From contig NZ_CAJTLL010000009.1 in assembly GCF_910577135.1 (NCBI RefSeq), positions 5,301 through 69,300 on the forward strand: a stretch of 64,000 nucleotides of DNA. The letters run 5' to 3'. The DNA is from an uncultured Helicobacter sp. Lineage in GTDB: Bacteria; Campylobacterota; Campylobacteria; Campylobacterales; Helicobacteraceae. The notes beneath the pieces are model-generated. The model searched no databases. It was not told the DNA's origin and was given only the letters and a program-made list of their open reading frames with translations. Shown in pieces: positions 32,289 to 40,411 of the stretch; position 1 is the first letter of the stretch, and every line of letters starts with the position of its first letter. Made by a program: the position numbers and the translations under genes.

Positions 32289-34233
32289 ACTTCCTCCTCT
32301 TGGTAGGATAAAGCTTTACACGAGGAATATGTAAAAAAATATACTCTATCCCCCCCCCCCGCAGCTTTATGGCTGATGGTGTGTTAAATCGATAAGAGAG
32401 AAAAAAAGGCAGATGTTTTGTATCTGCACTTAGGTTTTGATAGGCGAGTTTGTCATAAATGTATCCTCCGATGTAAAAGGGACGAATCGAAGTGGCAAAT
32501 TGCTTTTTAAAGGTAAAAAGCGAATCTGCGCTATCCTTGCTCCTCCCTCCTCCTAGGATACAAGTTTGAAGCCCTTTGCTATAAGCGATTTCAAAAAAAG
32601 CTTCAAAAAGCGCTCCCATCGCATTAAGATTGCTATCTAGGCTTAAAGGGGCATTCGCTCCTAAATGATAATAGCCACATAATTTATCAAACAAGAAAAT
32701 TCCCATTGCCACAACCTCATTTTTATATCGTGCTTCAAGCATAATAGATTCTGGCATATCAAGCAGGGACTGAAAATAAGAGGGGCTAAAGAAATAGAAA
32801 CTATCTGCGTTGTTGCGCTGCATAGTTTGAGTATAGAGAGTAATAAAAGTGTGTATATCACCACTTTGTCTAATATCAAGTAATGCTTGACTTTTGCGCA
32901 ATTTGCCTTTTAGACGTGAGGAGTAATGCGCCCAACGTGTTTGTAAATGGGTGCTTACGATAACAATATCTTTTTCTTTAGTGAAAAAATCAAGCAATGG
33001 CGCAAAATATCGCGTGAGGGGAAGAAATGGGTGGAAACGTATAAATTCAGCGATAATGCCTAGTTCGTGTGCTTTTTGAGTTTGTGCTTTAAGCGCAGTG
33101 CTAAGAAATACTAAAGAAGAGGAATTACTCATATAGCCGCCATAACCATAAGGAGAGCTCATATCATAATAGGGTGTATGAGGGATAGGCTCTATAATGG
33201 CGGTGTTTGAGAAATACTGATTGTTTTGTGTGAAAGAGAATGTAAAAGGTTTTTTATGAGTATCAAGTAGAGATGACACATAAGCTTGAGAATGAAAGAT
33301 AGGCGCTTGAGATATGTCTAGCTCTAAGGGAGTATCTTGAGGAGAGCTAAGGTTAAGGGGTATTTTAGAATCTTTCATATCCCCCCCCCCCGTTAGTTGC
33401 AAGAATCCTTCTTTTCGTTTGCAAAGTATGTGATTATCATAATGCAGCACTACATCATTGATAGCGGCTTGTTGGAAAGTGGATTCTAAAAAATCATTTT
33501 TGATGAGCATTGCTTCTATGAAGTGCAAAGATGGATTGTGCGCTAAATGCGTCATTTGATTAGGTTTAGCAAAAGCTTTTACGTTATTTATAATCTCTTG
33601 TGTGCTTTGGGTAGAAAAATTAAGTGATAAATCATCATCTTGTCGCGTGTAGTATGCTATGTTAGGCTTAGAATCTATATGGAGGGCATTTAAGGGCTTA
33701 AAGTCTCTTTTTAATGCGAGTAAAAATGCCTCTTTTTCGGCTAAAAAGCACATTTGATAGAGTAGGGATAATGGCGTGTTGAAGTCATTATATACAGGCA
33801 CTTGCGAGATGACTGCTCCAGAATCAATCTCATCTGTCATAATATGGCAAGTAGCTCCACTTGGCTGTTTGTAGAGAATCGCGCCATTAATAGGATTCTT
33901 GCCCTTAAGATTGGGGAGAAGTGATGGGTGGCAATTCACAAAAGTATGATGTGGCTTAGCAAGTTGTGAAATAGGCAGAATATAGGGGCAGCCATTGCTT
34001 ACAAGAATATCAAACTGAATAGATTCTATAAGTGATAAGAGCTCTTTTTTGTTAGAAAATTCATAATAGCAGGTTTTGTAAGGGGGGCTTAATGTTTGCT
34101 GCAATATTTGGGCTGCATAGCTTTTAGCTTGAATACATATTGTGAGGTTTAGGGTGTGTTCAAGCATAGCTTGTAATACCTCAAGGCGATTGCCTACAAA
34201 GAGAAAGTGCTTTGAGCGGATATTTTCTATCAT
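32281..34233 (-). CDS. Formyltransferase-GNAT/FemAB-like fusion joined by a poly-G linker
   Basis: A 650-residue two-part protein. The N-terminal half is formyltransferase-like with FVNCHPSLLPNLKGKNP (Asn100, His102) and MTDEIDSGAVI (Asp137). Eleven G then encode TGGGD at residues 281-285. The C-terminal half (from MKDSKIP) resembles FemAB/GNAT peptidyl- or aminoacyl-type transferases: YYDMSSPYGYGGY, FIRFHPF, YHLGANA and LGGGRS. A second run of eleven G near the end encodes RGGG before a 19-residue tail overlapping the next gene. At 10 G in the first tract the first half stops just at the MKDSKIP codons, so the parts could be made separately. Confidence 0.82.
   Translation of the reverse strand: MIENIRSKHFLFVGNRLEVLQAMLEHTLNLTICIQAKSYAAQILQQTLSPPYKTCYYEFSNKKELLSLIESIQFDILVSNGCPYILPISQLAKPHHTFVNCHPSLLPNLKGKNPINGAILYKQPSGATCHIMTDEIDSGAVISQVPVYNDFNTPLSLLYQMCFLAEKEAFLLALKRDFKPLNALHIDSKPNIAYYTRQDDDLSLNFSTQSTQEIINNVKAFAKPNQMTHLAHNPSLHFIEAMLIKNDFLESTFQQAAINDVVLHYDNHILCKRKEGFLQLTGGGDMKDSKIPLNLSSPQDTPLELDISQAPIFHSQAYVSSLLDTHKKPFTFSFTQNNQYFSNTAIIEPIPHTPYYDMSSPYGYGGYMSNSSSLVFLSTALKAQTQKAHELGIIAEFIRFHPFLPLTRYFAPLLDFFTKEKDIVIVSTHLQTRWAHYSSRLKGKLRKSQALLDIRQSGDIHTFITLYTQTMQRNNADSFYFFSPSYFQSLLDMPESIMLEARYKNEVVAMGIFLFDKLCGYYHLGANAPLSLDSNLNAMGALFEAFFEIAYSKGLQTCILGGGRSKDSADSLFTFKKQFATSIRPFYIGGYIYDKLAYQNLSADTKHLPFFLSYRFNTPSAIKLRGGGIEYIFLHIPRVKLYPTKRRKYA
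32350..32360 (-). repeat. Poly-G(11) near 3' end of the fusion gene
   Basis: Eleven G followed by ATAGAG. At 11 the frame continues to TATGCGTGA, overlapping the next start; at 10 it meets TAG at once; at 12 it overruns the next start by a few codons. Confidence 0.9.
33381..33391 (-). repeat. Poly-G(11) linker between formyltransferase and GNAT-like halves
   Basis: Eleven G followed by ATATGAAAG. At 11 the two domains are fused; at 10 a TGA overlaps the in-frame ATG of the second domain; at 12 a TAA follows three codons later. Confidence 0.92.
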
Positions 34234-34237
34234 TGAG

Positions 34238-34939
34238 TTATTTCCCTGTCTTTAGACCCTCGATGATAAAAAGACCATTAAGGAGTGTCCCCTCATCTAG
34301 AGTTTGCACCTCGTAGCTGCGCGTGATGTGGTAATTTGCTCCATTATAAAGTGTCTCTATATCTTCTTTTGTGCTGAATCTTACAATGCCGGTATCTGCA
34401 TAGCAGTCTTGTGTAGGCTTACATAAATGATAGCCCAAGTCCTTATCTTCATCTAAACCAAATGTGCCAATAGATGGTGTAAGTGAAAAGAATCTTCCTC
34501 CTATTTTGAGCTTTTCTATGGCTTTGTGGATAATTTTCTGCGTTTTTTCAAAGTCATTACAACAGAGTGAAGCACTATCAATCCAAGCGTCAAAACTTTG
34601 AGGCTTAAAATTATCAAGTGCATAGAGGTAGTCTCCACATTGCATTGAATCTAAATAGGGCATTAAGCTCTCGCTTTCAAAACGTCTTATACACTGATTG
34701 ATACCATTTTGTGCCCATTCTATACCACTTACGCTAAAGCCTTCCCTTGCCATATACCATATATTCGCCCCACCGCCAATGCCAAGCTTTAGGATTTTTA
34801 TATCCTTACGATTTGGCACTTTGTAAAAATGTTTTGCAATAAAGCGGATAAGCGGCTCACTCGGGTATTTACCCCATTCTTTATTTTTAAACATTTCTTC
34901 CCACAGTGTTTGATTTTGCTGAATAGATAATTCATTCAT
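34238..34939 (-). CDS. SAM-dependent methyltransferase (tellurite-resistance/type 11-like)
   Basis: A 233-residue class I methyltransferase with motif I ILKLGIGGGANIWYMA, the acidic loop SVSGIEWAQNGI, motif IV IDSASLCC and a late strand GGRFFSLTPS. It probably methylates a sugar hydroxyl or acyl group in this cluster. The ATG lies within GTATGAATG: in the ten-G version of the upstream NeuD-like gene the extended frame ends in the overlapping TGA, so its translation may be coupled to that gene. It ends four bases before the fusion gene. Confidence 0.83.
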   Translation of the reverse strand: MNELSIQQNQTLWEEMFKNKEWGKYPSEPLIRFIAKHFYKVPNRKDIKILKLGIGGGANIWYMAREGFSVSGIEWAQNGINQCIRRFESESLMPYLDSMQCGDYLYALDNFKPQSFDAWIDSASLCCNDFEKTQKIIHKAIEKLKIGGRFFSLTPSIGTFGLDEDKDLGYHLCKPTQDCYADTGIVRFSTKEDIETLYNGANYHITRSYEVQTLDEGTLLNGLFIIEGLKTGK

Positions 34940-35062
34940 ACGGCTTTCCTTTGAGTTTGATAAGCAAAAGAAGCGAAATAAGATGTATTATGAGAAAAGA
35001 AAAAAGAAGTAGTATGATAGAGAGGGTTAGAATGATGGGTAAAAATAGAAAAAATGTTTAAC

Positions 35063-35704
35063 TTATCCCCCCCCCCCGTTAGAAAAAATACCTTTTTTGT
35101 TTGTGAGATAATGAGATTCTAGAGGATTGTGATAGAGGAGCGAATAAGGAGGGATAGTAGTATTATGGGCTAAAATCATATTGCTTCCTAAAAAGCTCCC
35201 CTCACCAATATGACAACTACCATTTACAACGCTTGCCGTAGAGAGATGGCAAAAGTCATCTATATTGCAATCGTGCTCAACAAGGGCTTTTGAATTAATG
35301 ATACAAGCCTTGCCGATAGAAGCATTAGAGTTAATAAGCGCGTGGTGCATAATGATACTGCCTTCCTTGATAGTTACATTTCTTGCCACATAGGCAAATG
35401 GCGAAATAATAGATGGCAGATGATAGCCAATTCTTTTAAGCTTTTGGTAAATGCGTAGGCGAGGGGAGGGTGTCTTAATCTGTCCGATGGCGATAAAGGC
35501 ATACTGAATCGTACTAAAAAGTGTTTGTAAATCATCATCACTGCCAAGTATAGGATAGCCGAGCAAATGCGTAGAGCCATTTTGCAAGGCATTTTTATCG
35601 ATGATTCCACAGATATGATATTTATTTTCCTGCTCGATAACATCAATACAAGCCCTTGCGTGTCCGCCACCACCGATGATGAGTATATAGGGTTTGTGAG
35701 GCAT
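35063..35704 (-). CDS. NeuD/LegH-like sugar O/N-acyltransferase with phase-variable tail
   Basis: The N-terminal PglD-type nucleotide-sugar-binding fold (ILIIGGGGHARACIDVI, GSDDDLQTL) is followed by a left-handed beta-helix (SIIMHHALINSNASIG, ALVEHDCNIDDFCHLSTASVVNG). NeuD-type proteins acetylate sialic acids or their 4-amino precursors; next to LegC this would fit the N-acetylation step done by LegH. As sequenced the protein ends NGGGG-stop from eleven G. With ten G the frame runs on for 43 codons and ends in a TGA overlapping the methyltransferase ATG. The ATG at 35704 follows the legC stop (TAAAATG); a GTG at 35731 is a less likely alternative. Confidence 0.83.
   Translation of the reverse strand: MPHKPYILIIGGGGHARACIDVIEQENKYHICGIIDKNALQNGSTHLLGYPILGSDDDLQTLFSTIQYAFIAIGQIKTPSPRLRIYQKLKRIGYHLPSIISPFAYVARNVTIKEGSIIMHHALINSNASIGKACIINSKALVEHDCNIDDFCHLSTASVVNGSCHIGEGSFLGSNMILAHNTTIPPYSLLYHNPLESHYLTNKKGIFSNGGGG
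35067..35077 (-). repeat. Poly-G(11) at 3' end of NeuD-like gene
   Basis: Eleven G followed by ATAAGTTAAAC. At 11 the frame stops at once (GGA-TAA); at 10 it stays open through the whole 120-base gap to an ATGA overlap with the next gene. Confidence 0.92.
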
Positions 35705-35705
35705 T

Positions 35706-36890
35706 TTAAGGCTTTGTGTGGATTCTAACACTACTAGGGAGATTTACAATACTTGCTTGTAGGGCTTTAGCATTTGTTAAATCATCGCTTTGACAATGTC
35801 TATATGCGCTGCATTCATTATTAAGCTTCCATATAGGACGTGCCATAATCCCCACCGCATTGCTCTGCTCTAAAAATTCATCACGCATTTTTTGAGAGGG
35901 AAGCCTTATGGCATTGAGCCAAAAGTTTGGTTGTGTGGAATCTCGAGCAGAAATAAACTCAATATTAGCTATGGAGCTAAAAAAAGATTTGTATGCTTGT
36001 GCAATATTATTTTTATCTGCTAAAAATGCAGGGAGTTGCTCTATTTGCGCTACACATAAAGCTGCGTTGAGATTTGGCAAACGATAGTTAAAGCCTAGCT
36101 CATCATGATTGTATTCATAGGGGTGGGGGATTTTAGCCGTTGTGGTGAGGTGTTTAAGACGTTTGGCAAGAGGTTCATCTTGTGTAAGAATCGCCCCACC
36201 ACCACCACAAGTAATTGTCTTATTACCATTAAAGCTTAGGATTCCGCAGATTCCAATCACTCCTGTGTGGATTTTGTGTTGATTGTCTATAATATAGCTG
36301 CCTAAGCTTTCTGCAGCATCTTCAATAAGCAAAATATTCCACTCATCACAGATTGCTTTAATCTCTTGTATTCTTGCTGGGTGTCCAAAGGTGTGCATAG
36401 GCACGCAGGCTTTGAGAATCTTGCCACTTTTTTTATTGATAGTAGTCCCATCTTGTTGTTTGAAGGCATATTTTTGAAGAAAAGATTGAAGCGCAATGGG
36501 GGAGAGGCTCATACTCTCCATATCGACATCTATATACACAGGAGTAGCCCCCGTGTAAGCTATGGCATTGCTTGTAGCGATAAAGCTAAGAGGTTGGGTG
36601 ATAACCTCACAAGTAGCATTTGCTCCTAGTGCATAAAGTGAAGCGTGTAAGGCTGATGTGCCATTAGTCGTAGCGATAGCATATTTGCTTCCACAAAAGG
36701 CAGCGATTTGCTCTTCAAAAGCATTTACAAATGCCCCTACACTTGATACGAAGCCACTTTCTATACATTCCATCAAATATTGCTTTTCATTCCCTTTAAA
36801 ACGTGGCTCGTGGAGGGGGATAAAGCCTTCTGGCATAGTATAAAGCTCACGAATAAAGGCAAAAATATCTTTGAATGCTTGATTGCTCAT
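35706..36890 (-). CDS. legC: LegC-family sugar aminotransferase
   Basis: A DegT/DnrJ/EryC1 aminotransferase of the LegC branch, 394 residues from this start. LegC transfers an amino group to the 4-keto intermediate made by LegB on the way to legionaminic acid. The branch is shown by the start (FIRELYTMPEGFIPLHEPRF) and SGFVSSVGAFV; the PLP features are TTNGTSALH, LIEDAAESLGS and FNGNKTITCGGGG with the Schiff-base Lys224. The frame is open to 36935; I chose the ATG at 36890 because the conserved family start follows it and AAGGA lies about ten bases upstream, downstream of a TACAAT box. Confidence 0.88.
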   Translation of the reverse strand: MSNQAFKDIFAFIRELYTMPEGFIPLHEPRFKGNEKQYLMECIESGFVSSVGAFVNAFEEQIAAFCGSKYAIATTNGTSALHASLYALGANATCEVITQPLSFIATSNAIAYTGATPVYIDVDMESMSLSPIALQSFLQKYAFKQQDGTTINKKSGKILKACVPMHTFGHPARIQEIKAICDEWNILLIEDAAESLGSYIIDNQHKIHTGVIGICGILSFNGNKTITCGGGGAILTQDEPLAKRLKHLTTTAKIPHPYEYNHDELGFNYRLPNLNAALCVAQIEQLPAFLADKNNIAQAYKSFFSSIANIEFISARDSTQPNFWLNAIRLPSQKMRDEFLEQSNAVGIMARPIWKLNNECSAYRHCQSDDLTNAKALQASIVNLPSSVRIHTKP

Positions 36891-36925
36891 TTTTGCAGAA
36901 TCCTTATAAGTGATGTGTGGTATAT

Positions 36926-36931
36926 ATTGTA
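36926..36931 (-). promoter_or_regulatory. -10 box TACAAT for legC operon
   Basis: GTGTTACAATATATACC on the minus strand, 36 bases before the legC ATG and just after the GT2 remnant. Likely start point for transcription of legC and the genes after it. Confidence 0.5.
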
Positions 36932-36949
36932 ACACAATTTTTTAAGCTT

Positions 36950-38246
36950 TCACTCCCCCTGCTTCACATACGACTTCAACAAACGTAAAACTCTATATAA
37001 TCGTGGATAAAAATAAGCAATCTGTGTATTGAAACTTATCTTTTGCATATAAGGTTCTAAAGGTTTTAATAAATCTCGTATATATTTTGGGTCAGATTCA
37101 AAACATATCCCTCCAAAGGCATATATAGCCCTCACTTGTAAAAATGCAATAAGCTTATCTCTAAGCTTTTTTTCATATTCGCTAAGATTTTTAGGAAAAG
37201 TATCTATAAAAGCTAAAAGCCCTAAACAAATATAGGTGCAAGAGTAGGCAAAATGATAATGTTTGATTTTGTAACGATTACAAAAAGTATAGGCAATATC
37301 GCTCATATAGTTTGGATATGGTTTGAGAGGGGTGTTTGTCTGTAAATTATGCTCGCTCGTAGAATATGTATGAAAACGATAGATACATAAAGGTTTTGTA
37401 GCGATTTTAATCTTTTGAGCCTTAGCAAATAAAATCATACCAAACAAAGCATCTTCACTTTGAATTTGCGGACTAAAAGCGCAAATAATCAAGAAGGCGA
37501 ATATGAAACATTCCTTGATGCACCCACGAAAATCCTTCATAATGCTGCCATACATCAAGTGGGCTATATATTTTATCTATAGCTTCTGCTTGTGAAATAT
37601 GTAAAGATTCTAAAAGTGAAGGATAGCTTAGAGATTCTATCCCGTCTTCATAGACATATTCTGTATCGTGCCATATCATATCACATTTACCAATGTGCTC
37701 TATACATAAAGCTATGCAATCTAATGTAAGCATATCATCAGCATCTACAAAATGAATATGTTTTATATCAGTAGGGGGATAAGAAGAATGAGAGAAGATA
37801 ATACAGGAGTTGATACTATAATCAATAGGCTTAAGAGAATTTACATTATTCTTATGCCCCCCCCCCCATACATTCTAATGGCTTACCTGTAAGGTAGTTG
37901 ATATTATTTGCACTTAAGGCATTATCTTTTAAAGAAGCTTTGAATACATAATAGCTTTGGTCTTGTATAAGGGGAGTAAGATAAAAGCCATCACTTATAT
38001 ATTCTATTCCTACATTTCTTGCACTTCCTTGTCCTCCATTACTCTTACATATAAAAGTGTAATGCGAGAATCTTTATAAAAATATTCCTTAGCTATTTCA
38101 CAGCTTTTATCACTACTCCCATCATCTATTAAAATGATTTCTAGATTTGCATAGCTTTGATTTATTATAGAATCCAAGCAATCTTTTAAATATTCTTCTA
38201 CATTATAGATTGGCACTATAATAGCGACTTTGTGGTTTGTATGCAT
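36950..38246 (-). pseudogene. GT2 glycosyltransferase, phase-variable and frameshifted
   Basis: A family 2 glycosyltransferase of about 430 residues in four pieces. The GT-A start is [20 protein letters not shown] and [12 protein letters not shown]; a frameshift near 38041-38047 precedes [12 protein letters not shown]; eleven G at 37857-37867 interrupt the next segment (ON at 10 or 13); the frame with FVDADDMLTLDC (the DxD metal site) ends at 37473; and after a frameshift in an A4 run (37475-37478) the rest reads FSPQIQSEDALFGM to the end. Besides the tract there are two ordinary lesions, so tract change alone would not restore it. Both ends are duplicated at 42022-42342. Confidence 0.85.
37857..37867 (-). 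repeat. Poly-G(11) contingency tract in GT2 gene
   Basis: Eleven G followed by CATAAGAATAATG. At 11 the frame ends GCA-TAA; 10 or 13 G would continue to the DxD-containing part. Confidence 0.92.
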
Positions 38247-38261
38247 AAGGGGATCCTTTGG

Positions 38262-39379
38262 CTATAAAAAGTTATCATTTGGGATTATAGCAGGTTTTAT
38301 ACCTTGTAATAGCTCATCAATACAGATATTATATGAGATAGCACGGCAATTTTCGCATTCACCTTTGGCAAATTTTTCGTGCAGACGTGCCATAAGGGCA
38401 CTATGATTTGGAGCATTCCATAAGTCTTTGAATCTTGTTTGATTGAGATTCCCTAGAGAATATGTTTTATTACCAATAAGGGGTTGGCATAAATATACCT
38501 CACCATCATAGTTGATAAAGGCATTACTTCGCATTGCTATTGCATTGCAAATGATACTTTTTTGGAGTTTGGGGAGGTAGGAGCTACTATAATGTTTGAT
38601 ACCATTATTTTTTACGTTGATTAGATTTTGTCGTTGCGGGATTGATATTTGCTAAGCCTCTTTCAATTTGCTTTAATACATTATCCTTTTGCTCTTGGGT
38701 TAGGTCAATACGTCGTTTTTCATAATCCACCGCGGGGATAAAGATGATATAATCAAATCGCTTTTCCATAGCCTTTTGGTAAGTATTAAAAATTTCTTTA
38801 TAGTTGATAGAGTTGATAACGCAACGCGCTCCTACGATGAGCTTAGAATCTTTGGTTTTGAGTTTGCTTGGGAGTTCAAATTACCCGGAGAAGTGATTTG
38901 AGCCGACAATTGCTTTGTATTGTTCCTCTTTTGTGGAATATACTGATACTGCGATGTAGTTAAATTGCCCTAAAAGTGGATAATGCTCAGGCTTTATGGC
39001 GACAGAATTTGTGATGAGTGCTACTTCAATATTTGCTTCAATAAGACTTTGTGCGTATGTATCCCATTTGCTTAATGTGGTTGGCTCTCCTCCACCAGAG
39101 AGATATACTGCTTTTGTACCTAGCTCTTTTAAGTCAGCGATGGTTTGGGTGATGATTTCGTGGCTTAGGCGGGATTTGTTTTGTCTTCTTTGTCCATAAC
39201 TACAATGTATGCAGTTATAATTACAGCTTGCACACCAGTGAAATTCTACTGCAATAGGAGGAAGAGTATTTACTATCCCCCCCCATAGCAACTTTTGTGC
39301 TAATATACTCATAATGTGGAAGTATTTTTGCAGGATTTAAAAGTATAGAGAGATTAACTTGATTTTGTGATGAAAGCAT
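38262..39379 (-). pseudogene. Radical SAM/SPASM protein, phase-variable and disrupted
   Basis: A radical SAM enzyme with the cluster motif Cys-x3-Cys-x2-Cys in CNYNCIHCSYG, preceded by FHWCASC, and GGGEPT for SAM binding; the C-terminal part has a SPASM-like VYLCQP and GECENCRA. The strongest ribosome site (AAGGAG) serves an ATG at 39379, but eight G at 39277-39284 put that frame out of register (7 or 10 G needed); an ATG at 39312 is in the right frame. Further lesions are an in-frame TAA at 38883-38881 and a frameshift in a T6 run at 38608-38613. Its reaction is unknown; radical SAM enzymes in glycan loci can remodel sugars or acyl groups. Confidence 0.8.
39277..39284 (-). repeat. G8 tract near 5' end of radical SAM gene
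   Basis: Eight G followed by ATAGTAAATAC, in the same context as the longer tracts. From the ATG with the good ribosome site, 7 or 10 G gives the correct frame, so it is OFF at 8. Confidence 0.8.
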
Positions 39380-39391
39380 AGAAACTCCTTT

Positions 39392-40396
39392 TTAGATATT
39401 GTAGATATTGGTTTTATATTTGGCAAGATTAGCGGGATTGCTAAACCAAGCAATAGTTTCCTCTAGCCCCTCTTTTAATGTATAAGCAGGGCTAAAGCCT
39501 GTAAGCTCTTTTATTTTAGCATTATCGCACCATAGACGGAATACCTCGCTTTTTTGTGGGCGTATTCTTTGAGAATCTGTAATAAACTCTATATCACTTT
39601 TCATTATCTCTTTGATGAGTAGCAATGTATCGTGTATGCTTATTTCGCTATTAGAGCCGATGTTTATAGTCTCTCCTATGGTGTTTTGTGCTAAAGAGAG
39701 TGCGATGAAACCACGACAGGTATCCTTGACATAGTTAAAATCGCGTGTTGGTGTGGTATCACCAAGCTTGATACTTTTAGCCCCACTGGCTATTTGAGTA
39801 ATGATTGTTGGAATAACAGCCCTTGCACTTTGCCTAGGTCCATAAGTATTAAAAGGACGGGCGATTGTAAGTGGTAGAGAAAAGGCATTGTGAAAGCTCA
39901 TAGCAATAGCGTCAGCCCCAATTTTGGTAGCTGAATATGGGCTTTGAGGTTGCAATGGGTGTTTTTCATCTATAGGAACATAGAGAGCTGTGCCATATAC
40001 TTCGCTTGTGCTAGTGTGTATTATGCGTTTGACTTGAGATTCTAATGCAGCTTGGCAAATATTAAGAGTGCCTTTGATATTTGTATCGACATAGCTATCT
40101 GGTGCAGTATATGAATAAGGGATAGCAATAAGTGCTGCAAGATGAAAGATTATATCAATATCTTTACAGATATGTTTGCAAAAATGAGGGTCTCTTATAT
40201 CCCCGCTAAGCACCTCAACAGAATCAAGGCATTCTATATCCTCAAGCCAACCCCACGAATTAAAGGAATTATAAAGGCTAAGGGCTTTTATATGGGCTTG
40301 ATAAAATGGAGAGGTAGAATCTTGTGTTTGCTCATAAATAGCTTGTGTGAGATGTGAGCCGATAAAGCCATCAGCCCCAGTGATAAGTATTTGCAT
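39392..40396 (-). CDS. legB: LegB-type NAD-dependent 4,6-dehydratase
   Basis: A 334-residue extended SDR of the LegB type, which dehydrates a nucleotide-linked N-acetylglucosamine to the 4-keto-6-deoxy sugar, the first committed step to legionaminic acid; LegC then aminates it. Motifs: ITGADGFIGSHL (NAD binding), STSEVYG and SPYSATKIGAD (Thr/Ser, Tyr-x3-Lys), ARPFNTYGPRQSARAVIPTII and TRDFNYVKDT, all typical of this branch. AAGGATAAAACA precedes the ATG. It is the first gene of the glycan cluster, 13 bases ahead of the radical SAM remnant. Confidence 0.9.
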   Translation of the reverse strand: MQILITGADGFIGSHLTQAIYEQTQDSTSPFYQAHIKALSLYNSFNSWGWLEDIECLDSVEVLSGDIRDPHFCKHICKDIDIIFHLAALIAIPYSYTAPDSYVDTNIKGTLNICQAALESQVKRIIHTSTSEVYGTALYVPIDEKHPLQPQSPYSATKIGADAIAMSFHNAFSLPLTIARPFNTYGPRQSARAVIPTIITQIASGAKSIKLGDTTPTRDFNYVKDTCRGFIALSLAQNTIGETINIGSNSEISIHDTLLLIKEIMKSDIEFITDSQRIRPQKSEVFRLWCDNAKIKELTGFSPAYTLKEGLEETIAWFSNPANLAKYKTNIYNI

Positions 40397-40411
40397 TGTT
40401 TTATCCTTACT

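Noticed and set aside
10268..40396. Genomic island with integrase, transposase or flanking tRNA
   Set aside because: No mobile-element gene, tRNA or terminal repeat was seen at the edges; codon use and the AGAATCT word match the rest of the window.
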